Assembly: GCF_035594125.1 (NCBI RefSeq)
Contig: NC_087180.1
Span: 17,345,115 to 17,409,114, forward strand
DNA: 64,000 nucleotides
DNA from: Scylla paramamosain
Lineage: Eukaryota; Arthropoda; Malacostraca; Decapoda; Portunidae
Direction: 5' to 3'
Shown in pieces: positions 26,976 through 39,503 of this stretch. The stretch's first letter is position 1. Each line of letters starts with the position of its first letter. The notes under the pieces are model-generated. The model was not told where the DNA came from. It saw only the letters and a program-made list of their open reading frames with translations, and ran no database searches. The position numbers were made by a program, and so were the translations under genes.

Positions 26976-28788
26976 GGAAAAGGGATGGAATATTTTTTTT
27001 TCTTTTTTCGTACCTCAAAATGGAAGTATTTGAAACCCAACGCGCAGGAGGACACGCCGCAGCAGCCGTCATTCAGAGCAAGTGTTCCTCGTATTATTAT
27101 CTGTCTCTCGCCGCCCGCCACTCCTCCACCCCATAACATCCTCCCAGGACTAATGTAATCACCTCCCTCGTACTCTGCACCACAATGCCACGTCAGGGAT
27201 CGCACCCACCCACCCTCACCCTGACTCTCCCTGACCCACCTCAAGACTCCCCTTCTCACTGCACTCTTAACTTCTCCCTCAGTCTAGCCTTCCATATCTC
27301 CTCTGTACTTTATCTTCAATGCACAGTTACTTAATCCCTCAGTTTTCTATCGTTATTCCTCTTTTTCAGGCTAATCTTTAACTAGTCCTCAGCTCGTTCT
27401 TCTACATTTCTCACAGAACTTTTCACCCTTAACTTTTCCTACTAATTTAGCATCCTCACTCATCCCCGTAGACCACTTTACACTTCACAATCCCTCTAAC
27501 TAGTTCACCGCTCTTATTTACCATACAAATCGTCCCTATCCACTTCCTTCCACCCCCTGACACATCCCAGCCCCTCACACAGCCAGCACGCCACTCGTCC
27601 CTATCAGCTGCTTCCCTGCCCAGTTGTCCGTCTCTGAACCTTTCATCTCCATGTTCCCATCGAGCAACCAGATCCTGCGCTGCCCCTCTCGCTTGTCCCT
27701 GGCCACCATCTCGCCCCTCTGCTGCCCTCCTGTCCCTCTTCTGTCCCTGCTCCCTCGCGAACGCCCAACATCGCAAAACAAATTGAAGCAATAAAACAAT
27801 ATAGATCTGCCCTATCTCACTCTTGTTTTTTGTCCCCGTGAGAGCCTCGAGTCCGGCGGTTCATCAGGGCAAGGTTGTATGAGGAAACAGAGCTACCATT
27901 CACCCCGGTGCCCTCGACCTCATCTCCTGCCTCCGTCCCCGTCTCAGTCCCGCCCTCATGAATCTTTAACGCACTCATTCCCAGGGGCACCGCAGGCCAA
28001 GCATATTCTCTCGGGCCCCGCTGAAATTTCAAGTTAACAATATGCGTGTTTTTTTTTTTTTCTTTTTTCCTTCGCTCTGTTGTGTCTTTTTTTTCTGGCG
28101 GTGTTTTCTTCACGTGTTTTTTTTGTTCTCAACGGAAAATTTTATGGTGTTCTTTCTCTAATGTGTACTGAAGGGAGGAGTGACTTGGGGGGGGAATCTC
28201 TTCGCTTTGTGTTATGTTTAGTTAGTTTTCTTTTCTTTTTTTGTCACCTTCATGTACCTTGCTGCGTGATCGTGTTGTTCCTCCCTGACCAAGACCTTTA
28301 TGTTGTTCTAATGGGGAGGACTTGTGACTTAAAAATGCCCAAATAAAAGTCTGTGAAGGAGAAAATATTACACTGCTACTATAAAACTTGAAATTCATGC
28401 TTAATTACTGACCAATATTTGACATTTTACTGTTAAATTTAACCTGTTTTACCTCTGGATAAAAAAAAAGTCATGCGTTTTAAGATATCTTACGAACAGA
28501 CATATACACAGACAGACAAACAGACAAACAAACAAAACGAGCATAAGTGAATACCCAAACCACGCAACCCGCCAGTAATGAAGACAAAAGGTACAAAAAG
28601 TTCCCGCAACAGCCATTATGAGATCCAGCAGCGGAGTGTTCCAGGGAGCTCGGCACAGTCCCTCCGCGTCCAGCTGAGTGACTGCCTGCCTCCTGTCCCT
28701 CCATCACAATAATCACTGCCGCTAGTGGACCGTGCTCGTATTTATCGCTAAGGTCACCGAACCCTGCCTATACGTAACGCAGAGGCGC

Positions 28789-28790
<2 letters not shown>
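26970..28790. other. Unique sequence, no gene recognised
   Basis: C-rich on the plus strand to about 27,780; T-rich at 28,050-28,240. Minus-strand frames at 27,456-27,799 lack motifs and overlap in two frames. Confidence 0.45.
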
Positions 28791-28840
<50 letters not shown>

Positions 28841-28902
28841 AGGAGATACTCGTAATTCAGCATTTTCCTAGAAACTCTCGTGGGTTACCTTAGTAAGTAC
28901 AA

Positions 28903-28958
<56 letters not shown>
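28791..28958. repeat. (CA)n and (CT)n runs
   Basis: CA 28791-28837 and CT 28905-28958. Confidence 0.95.
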
Positions 28959-28962
<4 letters not shown>

Positions 28963-29339
28963 CCTCAACGCAAGAAAAATCAACACAAACCATAACAAAA
29001 CAGTGAAGCCACACTCACATCTTACTCATCCTTGACTCACGGCAACAAAAATTAACATGATGAACACAAAAACCAATAAAAATCAATAAATAATTAAAAC
29101 AACCACCCGAAGCCAACCCTAAAGCAAGGTGGACCAGATTACTGCTGCGTTAACAATGTCGAAGTAAAATCTACGTCAAAAAAGAAAAAGGGAGAAAAAA
29201 AAAAAGGCTAGCGATGCACCGCCCCGACCAGGCCTTTACACAACCCCTTAACGGCCTTTTACCTTTTAATTTCCGGTTACCATTTTTATCCACCTGATCC
29301 CATTACTGAGAGCGTGGAGGGAAAAGCTCCTCCAACCGG

Positions 29340-30050
29340 GAAGAAACTCAAGTAGAAGGGAAGGAGGAGAAGGAGGAGGGCGAGAGAGAGGGATACTGAG
29401 GGGAGGAGAAGAGGAAGAAAGCAGGGAGGAGGAAGGAGGAGGAACGAGGAGAGGTAAGGAACCAGGAAGGACACGGAGAGAGGATGGGTTGAGAGAGGAA
29501 GCAGGGAGGGGAGGGAAGGAACAGGGAAGAGGAGAGAGAGAGGGGTGCTGGGAGGAGAGGAGGGAGGCAGAGAGGAGAGCGAAGGAGGGAAGGAGGAGAG
29601 GGAAGGAGTTTACAAGGCGGAGGGATGAATCCACGGTAAGAAGGAAGGGATGGAAAGGCTAATGAGAAGGAAAGATGCAGGAGTGGAGGAAGGAATGAGA
29701 AGAAGGGGAACAAAGAACAGAAAGGTTTTAGCGATAAAGATGAAGGAAAAAATAAACTCTGGATAGATGAAATACGAAGAACGGGAATGTTATTGACGAA
29801 GTCGTAGTAAAAATAGTGAAGATGGAAACAAGGCAAGTTGAAATAAGAACAAGATGATGCTGACGAAATAAAAAGGAGTCGTAAATGAAGATAGGGGAAA
29901 CAGAACGAAAATAGACACGAAGGATAGCGAGAGACACACACTTTTACTGGTACAGACGCGGCAAAGCTTGAAAGGAGGGATGAAAATAAAGACGAAATAG
30001 ATAAAAGCGAAGATTAAAGAAACAAAATGATAAAATAAAAAAAAATCCAC
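29340..30050. repeat. Purine-rich tract
   Basis: About 700 nt of AGGAGG/GAAGGA/GAAAA-type sequence with few pyrimidines, grading from G-rich to A-rich rightwards. Minus-strand frames are Ser/Leu/Pro/Phe-rich by composition. Confidence 0.75.
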
Positions 30051-30459
30051 AAATATTTCCAGACAAACTAAAATTAAAAATAAAAAAAATAAAAAAATTC
30101 ATAAAAACCTGCCTACAACATACACCTTATCTTCATGTACGAAAACCCAAACAAAAATAATGAAACCACCCCAGATAATCGCCTTACCAACAAGATAAAG
30201 AACAAAAAAAGACCCCCCTAAATAAAAAAAAACGAAACTAACCTGGCTTCAACGTACAACACCTTCCCTGCACGTACAAAGACCAAGGAGGTGCCCGCAT
30301 ATTGCCTTCCCGCATCGCCAGGCCAGAACGACAAGGAAATATGAGGTCTGGATCCCCAAGCCGTCTGGGAAAGCACAACCAAAGCCCTGACCCAAAAGGC
30401 AGCAGCGGCAGAGTAGCCTTTAAGGGGTAATTTTTCAGCTTAGCGGATGGAGGAGCAGG

Positions 30460-30790
30460 CGAAGCAGGAGGAGCAGGAGGAAGAGGTGAAGGAGGAGCAA
30501 GCAGTGTGTGTAAGATGAAGACGAGTTGAACGAGGAGAAAAACGAAGAGGAGGGAAACAGGGGGAAGACGTGGAGGAAGAGGAGGTGGAGCAAACAGTGT
30601 GTAGGATGAAGACGAGTAGAACGAGGAGAAAAACGAAGAGGAGGGAAACAGGGGGAAGACGTGGAGGAAGAGGAGGTGGAGCAAATAGTGAGTAGGATGA
30701 AGACGAGCAGAACGAGGAGGAAAACAAAGGAAGAGGAAGGGAAAGAGGAGGAAAAGGAGGAGAATGAGGAGGAGGATATTGTGATAAGAT
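30460..30790. repeat. Purine-rich tract containing a 91-bp tandem repeat
   Basis: GATGAAGACGAG recurs at 30514, 30605 and 30696, exactly 91 nt apart. Two full copies and part of a third are nearly identical. Because 91 is not a multiple of three, no frame is conserved. Confidence 0.9.
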
Positions 30791-30869
30791 AGGTCGAGGA
30801 AAGAGAACATTAGGTTAAATCTGTCTGGAATACACCTCTAGCTTCAAAGGGAATAAAATACAGTGATTA

Positions 30870-31445
30870 GTCTAACGAAAAAAGGTTGTAAATGATGATA
30901 GGGGAAAAAATTACTAGGAACTGAATGTACTCGTAAGAGGGAATAGAGAGTAGAGGGAAGGGAAGTTCTTGGCTACATCTTTACCACTGAAGGCATTACA
31001 GTATCTGGTCTAAAAATAAAAAGGTCGTAGGTGATTATAGAAAGAAAATCGATGGGAAGTGAAAGGATTAAGGTCACGGTTTTCAGCCACAAGAGAGAAA
31101 AAGGTGCTATCTTCTAAAAAATCAAATATCGAAGTATCTGTTTCAATACATGTCCATAGAAAGTATTGTGTGTGTTTATAGATAGAAAACTAACCAAGAG
31201 TCGTGGGTGATTATGGGAAAAAAAATTAATTAACCTGGAATTAAAGGATTAAAATCATCATTGTTTCCAGCTACAAAAGAAAACTGGAAATTCTCGGCTA
31301 CCTATTTAATATCGAAGTGTCTAACAAAAAAAAAAAAAACTCATACGAGATTAAAAAAAAAGTCATACGAGATTACGGAACCCAAAAAAATGACAAGGAG
31401 TGAAAGAATTAAGCTCATTACTGCTTCCAGCCATAATGAGGAAAG
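30870..31445. repeat. Four degenerate tandem copies of a ~140-180-nt unit
   Basis: Cores of the form AAGGTCGTAGGTGATTATA followed by GGAAGTGAAAGGATTAAGGTCA recur at about 30,881, 31,019, 31,196 and 31,357. Copies are separated by a CAGCTACAAA-type block and a GAAGTATCT-type block. Confidence 0.7.
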
Positions 31446-31762
31446 GGAGAGTTGAGAGAGATGGAAGTTATCACACGCTTTATGATCCTTTGAACCTACA
31501 GAGTGCTTATCTAACGCTCATATAACACCCTCGCCCTCACACATTGCCCTAATCGCCATTATATATATTTGCGGAGCTATTTATTATGGCCCACGGATTA
31601 CTCTCTAGTTTCGGATATTGGTAAGCGTCTCTCTTCACCAAACAGTTGCAAGTGTAGGTCAAGCTGCGTGTTGCATGCCTGGCCTTGTTGGGAAAGTGTG
31701 TTGCTTCACATGAGGAGTCTCTGAGTGAGGAATTAAAAAAGAATACTTGATGCACGAGTTTC

Positions 31763-31765
<3 letters not shown>
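31446..31765. other. Unique spacer, no gene recognised
   Basis: No repeat structure, RNA gene or motif-bearing frame was seen. Confidence 0.5.
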
Positions 31766-31853
<88 letters not shown>

Positions 31854-31879
31854 AGCCAGCCAGCCAGCCAGCCAGCCAA

Positions 31880-31912
<33 letters not shown>

Positions 31913-32012
31913 TATCCATCCAGCCAGCCAGACACCCAGACAGACAGACACAAGAAGAGGCGAGGGTGAAGGGAAGGAATGAAGTGAAACAAGCATATGA
32001 TTGAGCGAATGT

Positions 32013-32064
<52 letters not shown>
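31766..32064. repeat. (GA)n - (CCAG)n - CAGA - (CA)n compound
   Basis: GA 31766-31850 passes without spacer into CCAG/CCAT 31851-31930, then CAGA units to 31950, a 64-nt spacer, and CA 32015-32064. Confidence 0.95.
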
Positions 32065-32066
<2 letters not shown>

Positions 32067-32700
32067 CTTCAAGATCAGCGCAGCACAGTAGGACAGGAGT
32101 AGGCTGGAATTCAATGAAGGGAGGGAAGTGCAGAGGCCTCGCAGGACCCGCCTCCCCTTGATGGCTGATGGGAATTGAAGGGGACTGTCAGAACACTATT
32201 TCACGGGCAAAAATATCACGTTTTCACAAGGGCGTTGCGTCAGACCCACGCACTCGTATTGCTCTGTTCGGGCTCAGGTTATGTTGTAAAAGTATAATAG
32301 ATGGAAGAGCCACAAAGGTTTCAGTGCGATGAGTGGAAGAGGGGGATAAAATATCACCCGTGCTTTATTTATTTGATGCTCAATCTTTTTTACTGCTACA
32401 CAATTTGTCCTTTAGTCACCCACAGATTTCTAAATATTTATCGTGTGCTGCATTTCCTAAGGTAGTTCTGCAGACTGGAAAGCACAAGAATAAACCAGAC
32501 CTTCCTATTCTTCTGTTGTCCGTGTCAGTGGATGCAGATTTTTTCATTTATTTTTTTTTATTTACAGTGCTTTAAATGACAACAAAGGACGACCATGCCA
32601 ATAAAGAGGGGGTGATTCAAAGGCAGCTAGTTCAAATGTCGTGCCGTTCACTTATTTCGTTATCACAGAGAAGAGAACGAGTCATTTAAAGGGAAGGAAC
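32065..32700. other. Unique sequence, no gene recognised
   Basis: An 80-codon plus-strand frame (32333-32575) carries no motif. Confidence 0.45.
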
Positions 32701-33045
32701 TGTACTTGTTTTAGACTGTGAAAGTAGTGGTCGCCTGCCTCGTTAACAGGTGTGTGCTAAAAAGGAAGAGAAGTAAATGGTTTAAGTGGTTGTTGAATGT
32801 CGTAAAACAGAGACAGAAAAAATTAGTGACCAAGTTTACCTGTTCCAGACTGTGAATGTAGTGGTCTCCTGCCTCATTAACAGGTGTGTGTGCTACGAGT
32901 ATAGGGCGATTCACGGGTCTCTCTTTAAATGAATCAAATGTACCGTGTGGATTTGGTAATGCCTGGCGAGTTAATTCTTTTTTTTTCAGATCTTTTCACG
33001 TAATGGTTGGTGAGTTAATTCTTTTTTTTTTTTCAGATCTTTTCC
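32701..33045. repeat. Two adjacent tandem duplications
   Basis: An ~134-nt offset pair: 32,701-32,758 and 32,835-32,894 share AGACTGTGAA(A/T)GTAGTGG and TTAACAGGTGTGTG. A 45-nt offset pair: 32,954-32,996 and 32,999-33,042 share GAGTTAATTC, a T run and CAGATCTTTT. Confidence 0.8.
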
Positions 33046-33280
33046 ATCATTCAGCTTTTATTTTTTTTTTTACCCGCAGCAGTCAAAGCCGGCCAGCCTT
33101 TCACGGGGTAAGATCACTCCAACGATAATCTGAAAGCCAATGATCAAAGCACTTCATTTACACAGAAGCAAAATATTGACTTTTTAACTCTTCCTTTTTT
33201 TTTCTTTTTAACTTAAGGTTTTTTTTATATCTTACTTTTTTTTTAATTTACGATTATTTAGGTAAAGTGTCCCCAATTAG

Positions 33281-33282
<2 letters not shown>

Positions 33283-33356
<74 letters not shown>

Positions 33357-33404
33357 GAAGTCTAGCTACGTATCTGTAGTTCATTAGAGAAAACTCTCTC
33401 TCTC

Positions 33405-33490
<86 letters not shown>
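33283..33490. repeat. (GT)n and (CT)n arrays
   Basis: GT 33283-33352 and CT 33394-33490 with one CCC interruption. The run of T's at 33,190-33,244 lies just before. Confidence 0.96.
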
Positions 33491-33493
<3 letters not shown>

Positions 33494-34085
33494 GACCATG
33501 AAGGAACAATTAAATATTCCTGTGGATGAAGACTCGCTGACAGCAACACACACCTTCCCTCCTTCCCTCCTTTTCCTCCCTCCCACTGCCTGTCACCACC
33601 TAGGACAGAGAGAAAGGGAGACCGAAAGTGAGGGAGAGAGAGAGAGAGAGAGGTTGAAAGTTAGGGACGGGGAGAAGTTGTAGTAGTCATGCTTGGTGAA
33701 ACTTATTACTACTGCAGGGCAACTTTACTGCCTCATTTGTTTATCTCCTTTGTAATTTACACCGGCCGCTGGAATTAATCAGTAGTACGGACGCTGCATT
33801 TAAACACCCTTTTGTTCCTACTGCACTCAGACCCCCGCCGTTTATTTTATTATTATTCATATGCTTTGTAACACTCACTGGACACCCGCTGCGTTGAGGG
33901 CTATTATCTTGACCGGTAGCGAGTTCCGGCGCCGTGCTGGATGATATATGCAGCAGTGTGTAATTGTAACTCGCTTCAGGAGGTGACGTGTGTAAGCTGT
34001 GTATGGAGTGTACTGTGTGAGGGAGAGGGGCTCCGGGAGTGACTAGGTGGAGCGAGGCGAAGGGTTGGTGTGGTTCTTGCTTGGG
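33491..34085. other. Unique sequence, no gene recognised
   Basis: A short GA run lies at 33,636-33,651. 33,715-33,970 is complex sequence with AT-rich words (GGAATTAATCAG, CATTTGTTTATC). Confidence 0.45.
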
Positions 34086-34500
34086 TAGATTTGGTTTGGT
34101 TAGGTTAGGTTAGGTTAGGTGAGGTTATATTAGGTTAGGTTAGATTAGGATAGGTTAGGTTAGGTTAGGTTAGGTTAGGATGGTGAGGTTCATGGGGCAT
34201 TCAGTTAGGAGAGGTTAGTTGAGATTGGTGAAATTCAGGAGTTTGAGTTAAGGCTAATTTAGAAGAGGTTAGGTTAGGTGAAATGAGGTAGATAAGGTTT
34301 AAAGGTAGGAGAATAAGAGGTACGAGAGACAGTGTGGGATGTACAAGAGTTAAGTTAGGTTAGGTTAGGTTAGTTGAGACAGGTAACATCCAGGGAAAGA
34401 AAAATGCATAAGTGAGACAGTGTGGAATGTGCAAAAGTTAGACTAGGTTAGGAAAGGCAACATTTAAGGAAACGAAGAGGCACAAGAGAGGCGGCGTGGG
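34086..34500 (+). repeat. Degenerate interstitial TTAGG block embedded in an ~80-nt repeat
   Basis: Perfect short TTAGG runs (34,100-34,185; 34,352-34,372) are mixed with diverged units (TTGAG, TTAAG). GACAGTGTGG(G/A)ATGT recurs at about 34,329 and 34,417, and GGCGTGGGATGT at about 34,494, so a longer unit has also been duplicated. TTAGG is the arthropod telomere motif; here it is internal. Confidence 0.8.
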
Positions 34501-34660
34501 ATGTGCAGGAGGCAGTGACACCCTCCAAGGCGAGTGGGTGGTGTGTTGCAACAGGTGGAGACCCTCGCCTGGATTAAAGGTATTAGCGAGAGAGAATTAA
34601 TGGAAGAGTTAAAGTTGATGTGTCTGATGGCCCGACGCCTAAAGAAGGTCGCAGGACTGG

Positions 34661-34661
<1 letters not shown>

Positions 34662-34759
<98 letters not shown>

Positions 34760-34949
34760 AGGTGCGGGTTCATTGTGCTTCTCCAGGTAAGAAAAAAAAA
34801 CGTACAAAAATATGACTTGTTTCAAAGGTGTGTACTGAGTAGGTATGAAAAATACCAGTCTGCAAGTATTAAAACAAGAGAAAAAGGAAAAAAAAAAGAA
34901 TGAAAAACGAAACATGAAAAACAGAAAGCAAAAACACAACAAACAGAAC

Positions 34950-35034
<85 letters not shown>
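34662..35034. repeat. Two long (GA)n arrays
   Basis: Runs at 34662-34756 and 34953-35034, same orientation, with an A-rich spacer. Confidence 0.96.
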
Positions 35035-35037
<3 letters not shown>

Positions 35038-35469
35038 GGAAAATAGTACATGAAATCCGTGCTACGTTACAACTACACATCCGTACTTTCATTTACCTAC
35101 TTCCTACGTGGTTGGTTAGGTGTTTCCCCCGTACTAAGACTTAATTAACTGGCATCACCTGTCAGGGGCAAGCAGGCAGGAGTGTTGCGAGAATGACTAA
35201 ACACAAGGACGGCTCGTGAAACATTATATGAGAATTAATAATATCTCCTTTGTTTATATTTATTACGCTGCTACCTGGATGAGTGTTAATTTTAAGACTA
35301 AACATAATTAATCATATCTCTTTCCATACATTTACGGCGCATTTTTCTTTTCCTGAGGTGTAATGAGTAAGTGTTATTTTAAGACTGAAAACAATGAATT
35401 AGTTTTTTTTTTTTTTTGTACATTTAACACTATTTTTGTTTTTTTTCGTTATTTCCTTGAAGTGCAATG

Positions 35470-35472
<3 letters not shown>
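35035..35472. other. Unique AT-rich spacer
   Basis: A T run lies at 35,403-35,417. GATTAATAA/TAATTAAT words occur on both sides of a shared ACTAAA(C/-)ATAAT/AAGACTGAAAAC segment, suggesting an old ~100-nt duplication (about 35,225-35,400). Confidence 0.4.

Positions 35473-35560
<88 letters not shown>
35473..35560. repeat. (GA)n microsatellite
   Basis: One GG interruption at 35,530. Confidence 0.96.
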
Positions 35561-36621
<1,061 letters not shown>

Positions 36622-37130
36622 ACTAACATCACCGACCAGAACAATAGTCCGTGCAGTATTTACTTACATACAGCGTGTATCAGAAGTCGTCTCTTACTCT
36701 AAAACGAAAACATACAAATTATAACGAAAAAAAATCTCTCCTGAAACCTTTTAATCTCACACTGTATAGCAGAAGATGGAATTAAACTCTACGCACAAAC
36801 ATTTTCACCCAAACACACGTCAAGCAAGAACACAACCCTATTATCTAGTCCCTTCGAAAAGACGCGATTCTAATGCAGTACCATCAATATGCAATGAATA
36901 TAAAACAAGCCACAATATTTTCCTTTTAAAAGAATGCAAAAGAGCTGAGCCAGGGGAGCAGTGAGGCGCAGGGAGGGCGAGGGTGCGAGGAAGGAAAGGA
37001 GCAGCGTGGGGAGCGTACAGTCTGCCCTAAGCCTGGATCACTCGGTAACTTGCCTACCATTCGGGGTTCTCCGCTGCGCCTCTCCGACCTCCAATGTTTG
37101 TTTCTTCCCGTGTAGGTTGCCGATCTTCTC
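36622..37130. other. Unique spacer, no gene recognised
   Basis: Mixed sequence, no motif. Confidence 0.45.
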
Positions 37131-37158
37131 TTTTTCTTTCCCTCATTTCTCTGCCTTC

Positions 37159-37257
<99 letters not shown>

Positions 37258-37520
37258 TCCTTTCAATTTTTTCCCTTCCTTTCTTCTCATCCCCTTCTTC
37301 GCATTCCTTCTTTTTTTCATTTTCTCCCCGTCTTTTTCCTTATTTTTCATTTCCATCCATCCATCACTCCCCTCTCCTTCCCTTTCTCTATCCTCCTTCC
37401 CTCCTTTACCCTTCCCTTCCTCATTTCCCTTCATCCTCTTTCCCTTCCCTTCCAATCCTTCCTCATCTATCCCTTTCCTTTTCTTGTTCTTTTTCCGCAT
37501 CCCTCCTCCCCTTCCCCTCT
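37131..37520. repeat. Pyrimidine-rich tract with (CT)n
   Basis: A perfect CT run occupies 37166-37254, then CCTTCC/CATTT-type pyrimidine-rich sequence. A 246-codon frame on the plus strand is compositional. Confidence 0.85.
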
Positions 37521-37965
37521 CATCCATCCGTTCAGAGCATCAAACAACATGAAGACACAAAAGCTTCTGCCTTCGTCCTCAAACCAGCGGGCAAAGTCAA
37601 GAGGGACCTGGCAGGCTGACCTTTGCACCTCCCACATACGTCCTATTGTATTTTTCATCCCTGCGAAGATTTCTTTAACTCAATGCGAAGGAGAAGTATA
37701 GCTGAAGAGGGGGCGTAAGAGAGAGAGTAAGTAGCTTAGGAAGGGAAAGACGCAAAGAGGGAGGGCGCCTAAGCTTACAGAGGATGATGTGCAGGGGAAG
37801 AGAAAAGGGAAATTGAGCTTTGTACCGCTAGGGTGAAATACCTCGGCGGAGGGAGATTAAGCTGGCAGAGGGGAAATATTGAGCTACAGTCTCGGGCAGG
37901 CCTGGACACTCACTGCATTCCGTGACGGCAGCCTGGAATCCTCTCTGCGGTGACACGTGCTTCTG

Positions 37966-38260
37966 GAAACGCTAGTGAATAACCGTGAATACCTTTGAAC
38001 CATTGTGAATAAATCTGAACACCTTTGGACTATTCTCTTTGAGCATATATGAAAAGCCTCGAGGACTTCTGAACGTTTCTGAACATATTTGAACACCTCT
38101 GAACACAATAACACCTGTGAACACTTCTGAACATCTTTGAACACCCTGTGACCAGTTTTTGAACACCTGTGAATATTTGTAACCACCTGTGAAAGCTTGT
38201 AAACACCTATGTACATCTTTAAACATCACTGAACACGACTGAACGCCTAAACATGCTGCC
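37966..38260. repeat. Minisatellite of ~11-12-nt TGAACACCT units
   Basis: Diverged copies of TGAACACCT(C/T/G)(T/-) run for about 290 nt (TGAACATCTT, TGTGAACACTTC, GTAAACACCT). The minus-strand frame reads VF/VQ..C-type repeats, which only mirror the DNA unit. Confidence 0.75.
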
Positions 38261-39198
38261 TGAACCCGACCTGACCTTTGAACTTGAAGGATTCCATCAA
38301 AGCCTGGTGTTGTGTTGTGATCCCCGCGGTGTGAGTTACAGACGTGCTTTCCTTCACCCTGCCACGGAGAACGATTGGTCTTCTTTAACCTAAGGGCGAG
38401 TTCCACAGTCAACCCCTTTTCGTTTGTTAGTTGGCTAACAAAGCCACTTCAGATGTTATTGTTTGTTACTGTTGTTGTTATAATTGTTACCATGATATCT
38501 TTTTTATCATTATGGCTTTTGTTACTGTTTTGATCATTATCGTCACTGTTTTCATTATCATAGTCATATCTCACGTATGTTCACCAGATTCTCACAAACT
38601 CGCAAAATTCCTTCTAGTTCCCACCTCTCTGACTTTTCCTTATTCTTTTTTTTCCCCTCCACTTGTTCATTCTCCTTTTTTCCTTAGTGGCTTCCCTAAC
38701 CTTCCGATACCGCCCCCCCTCTCTCTCTCTCTGACCATTTCTCATTTCTATTCCTCCATGCTGTTTATTCTTCTATCCTTCCCTTTCCGAAACCCCGTCC
38801 CGGACCAGCAACCTTACACAGCCCCTTGCCGCCCCTTCCCACACCCTACCTGCCCCATACGTGGCCTCCCGTCCCCTCAGAGGCCGGAATACCTATCACC
38901 TGTTGCACTGATTGATCACGGGCGTTTATCAGAGTCAGACACGTTTAACACACACAGCCGCGGGTGGGCGAGGACAAATAATTCTTAATTCCAGCTTGTC
39001 TGTCTGATGGATGGCTGTTACAGATGGTCCAATTCAATTACCCATGATCCCCAAACAGGTGCATGCGCGTCACCTGCCGGCCGGAGGGACTGGGACGGTG
39101 TGGGTGTTGGTGTGACGGGGGGGTATTAGAAGTGGCATGAGTGAGGTGTTGGTGGTCAAGAAGTCATTATCGGTTGAAGTGTTATATTGTTTGAGTGG

Positions 39199-39202
<4 letters not shown>
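38261..39202. other. Unique sequence, no gene recognised
   Basis: TTGTTA/ATTATC-rich at 38,455-38,570; C/T-rich at 38,630-38,870; complex at 38,880-39,080 with several E-box words (CACCTG, CAGATG). Confidence 0.45.
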
Positions 39203-39239
<37 letters not shown>

Positions 39240-39503
39240 TTGTGATGGTCGTGATTTTACTTTCAGATGCAGTAACTTGATCCCGCCTCTCTACTGTGGC
39301 GCCTCTCCCTTCACAGCGCCTCCTCCTCCTCCTCCAGAAGGTGTCTGGCTGCAATTTTCCCCTGTACGAGAGAGGAAGAGAACAGTGGCGGTCTAGTGGT
39401 GGTCTTTCTCCTGCACTTCCACTCTCATTGTCGTTACGGAAAAGTGTGTTAAGGCAGCCACCGTCACCATCACCACCATCACCACCATCACCACCACCAC
39501 GCC
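39203..39503. repeat. Short (TC)n and CAC/CATCAC triplet runs
   Basis: TC 39203-39234 and CACCAT/CACCAC 39457-39503. Confidence 0.9.
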
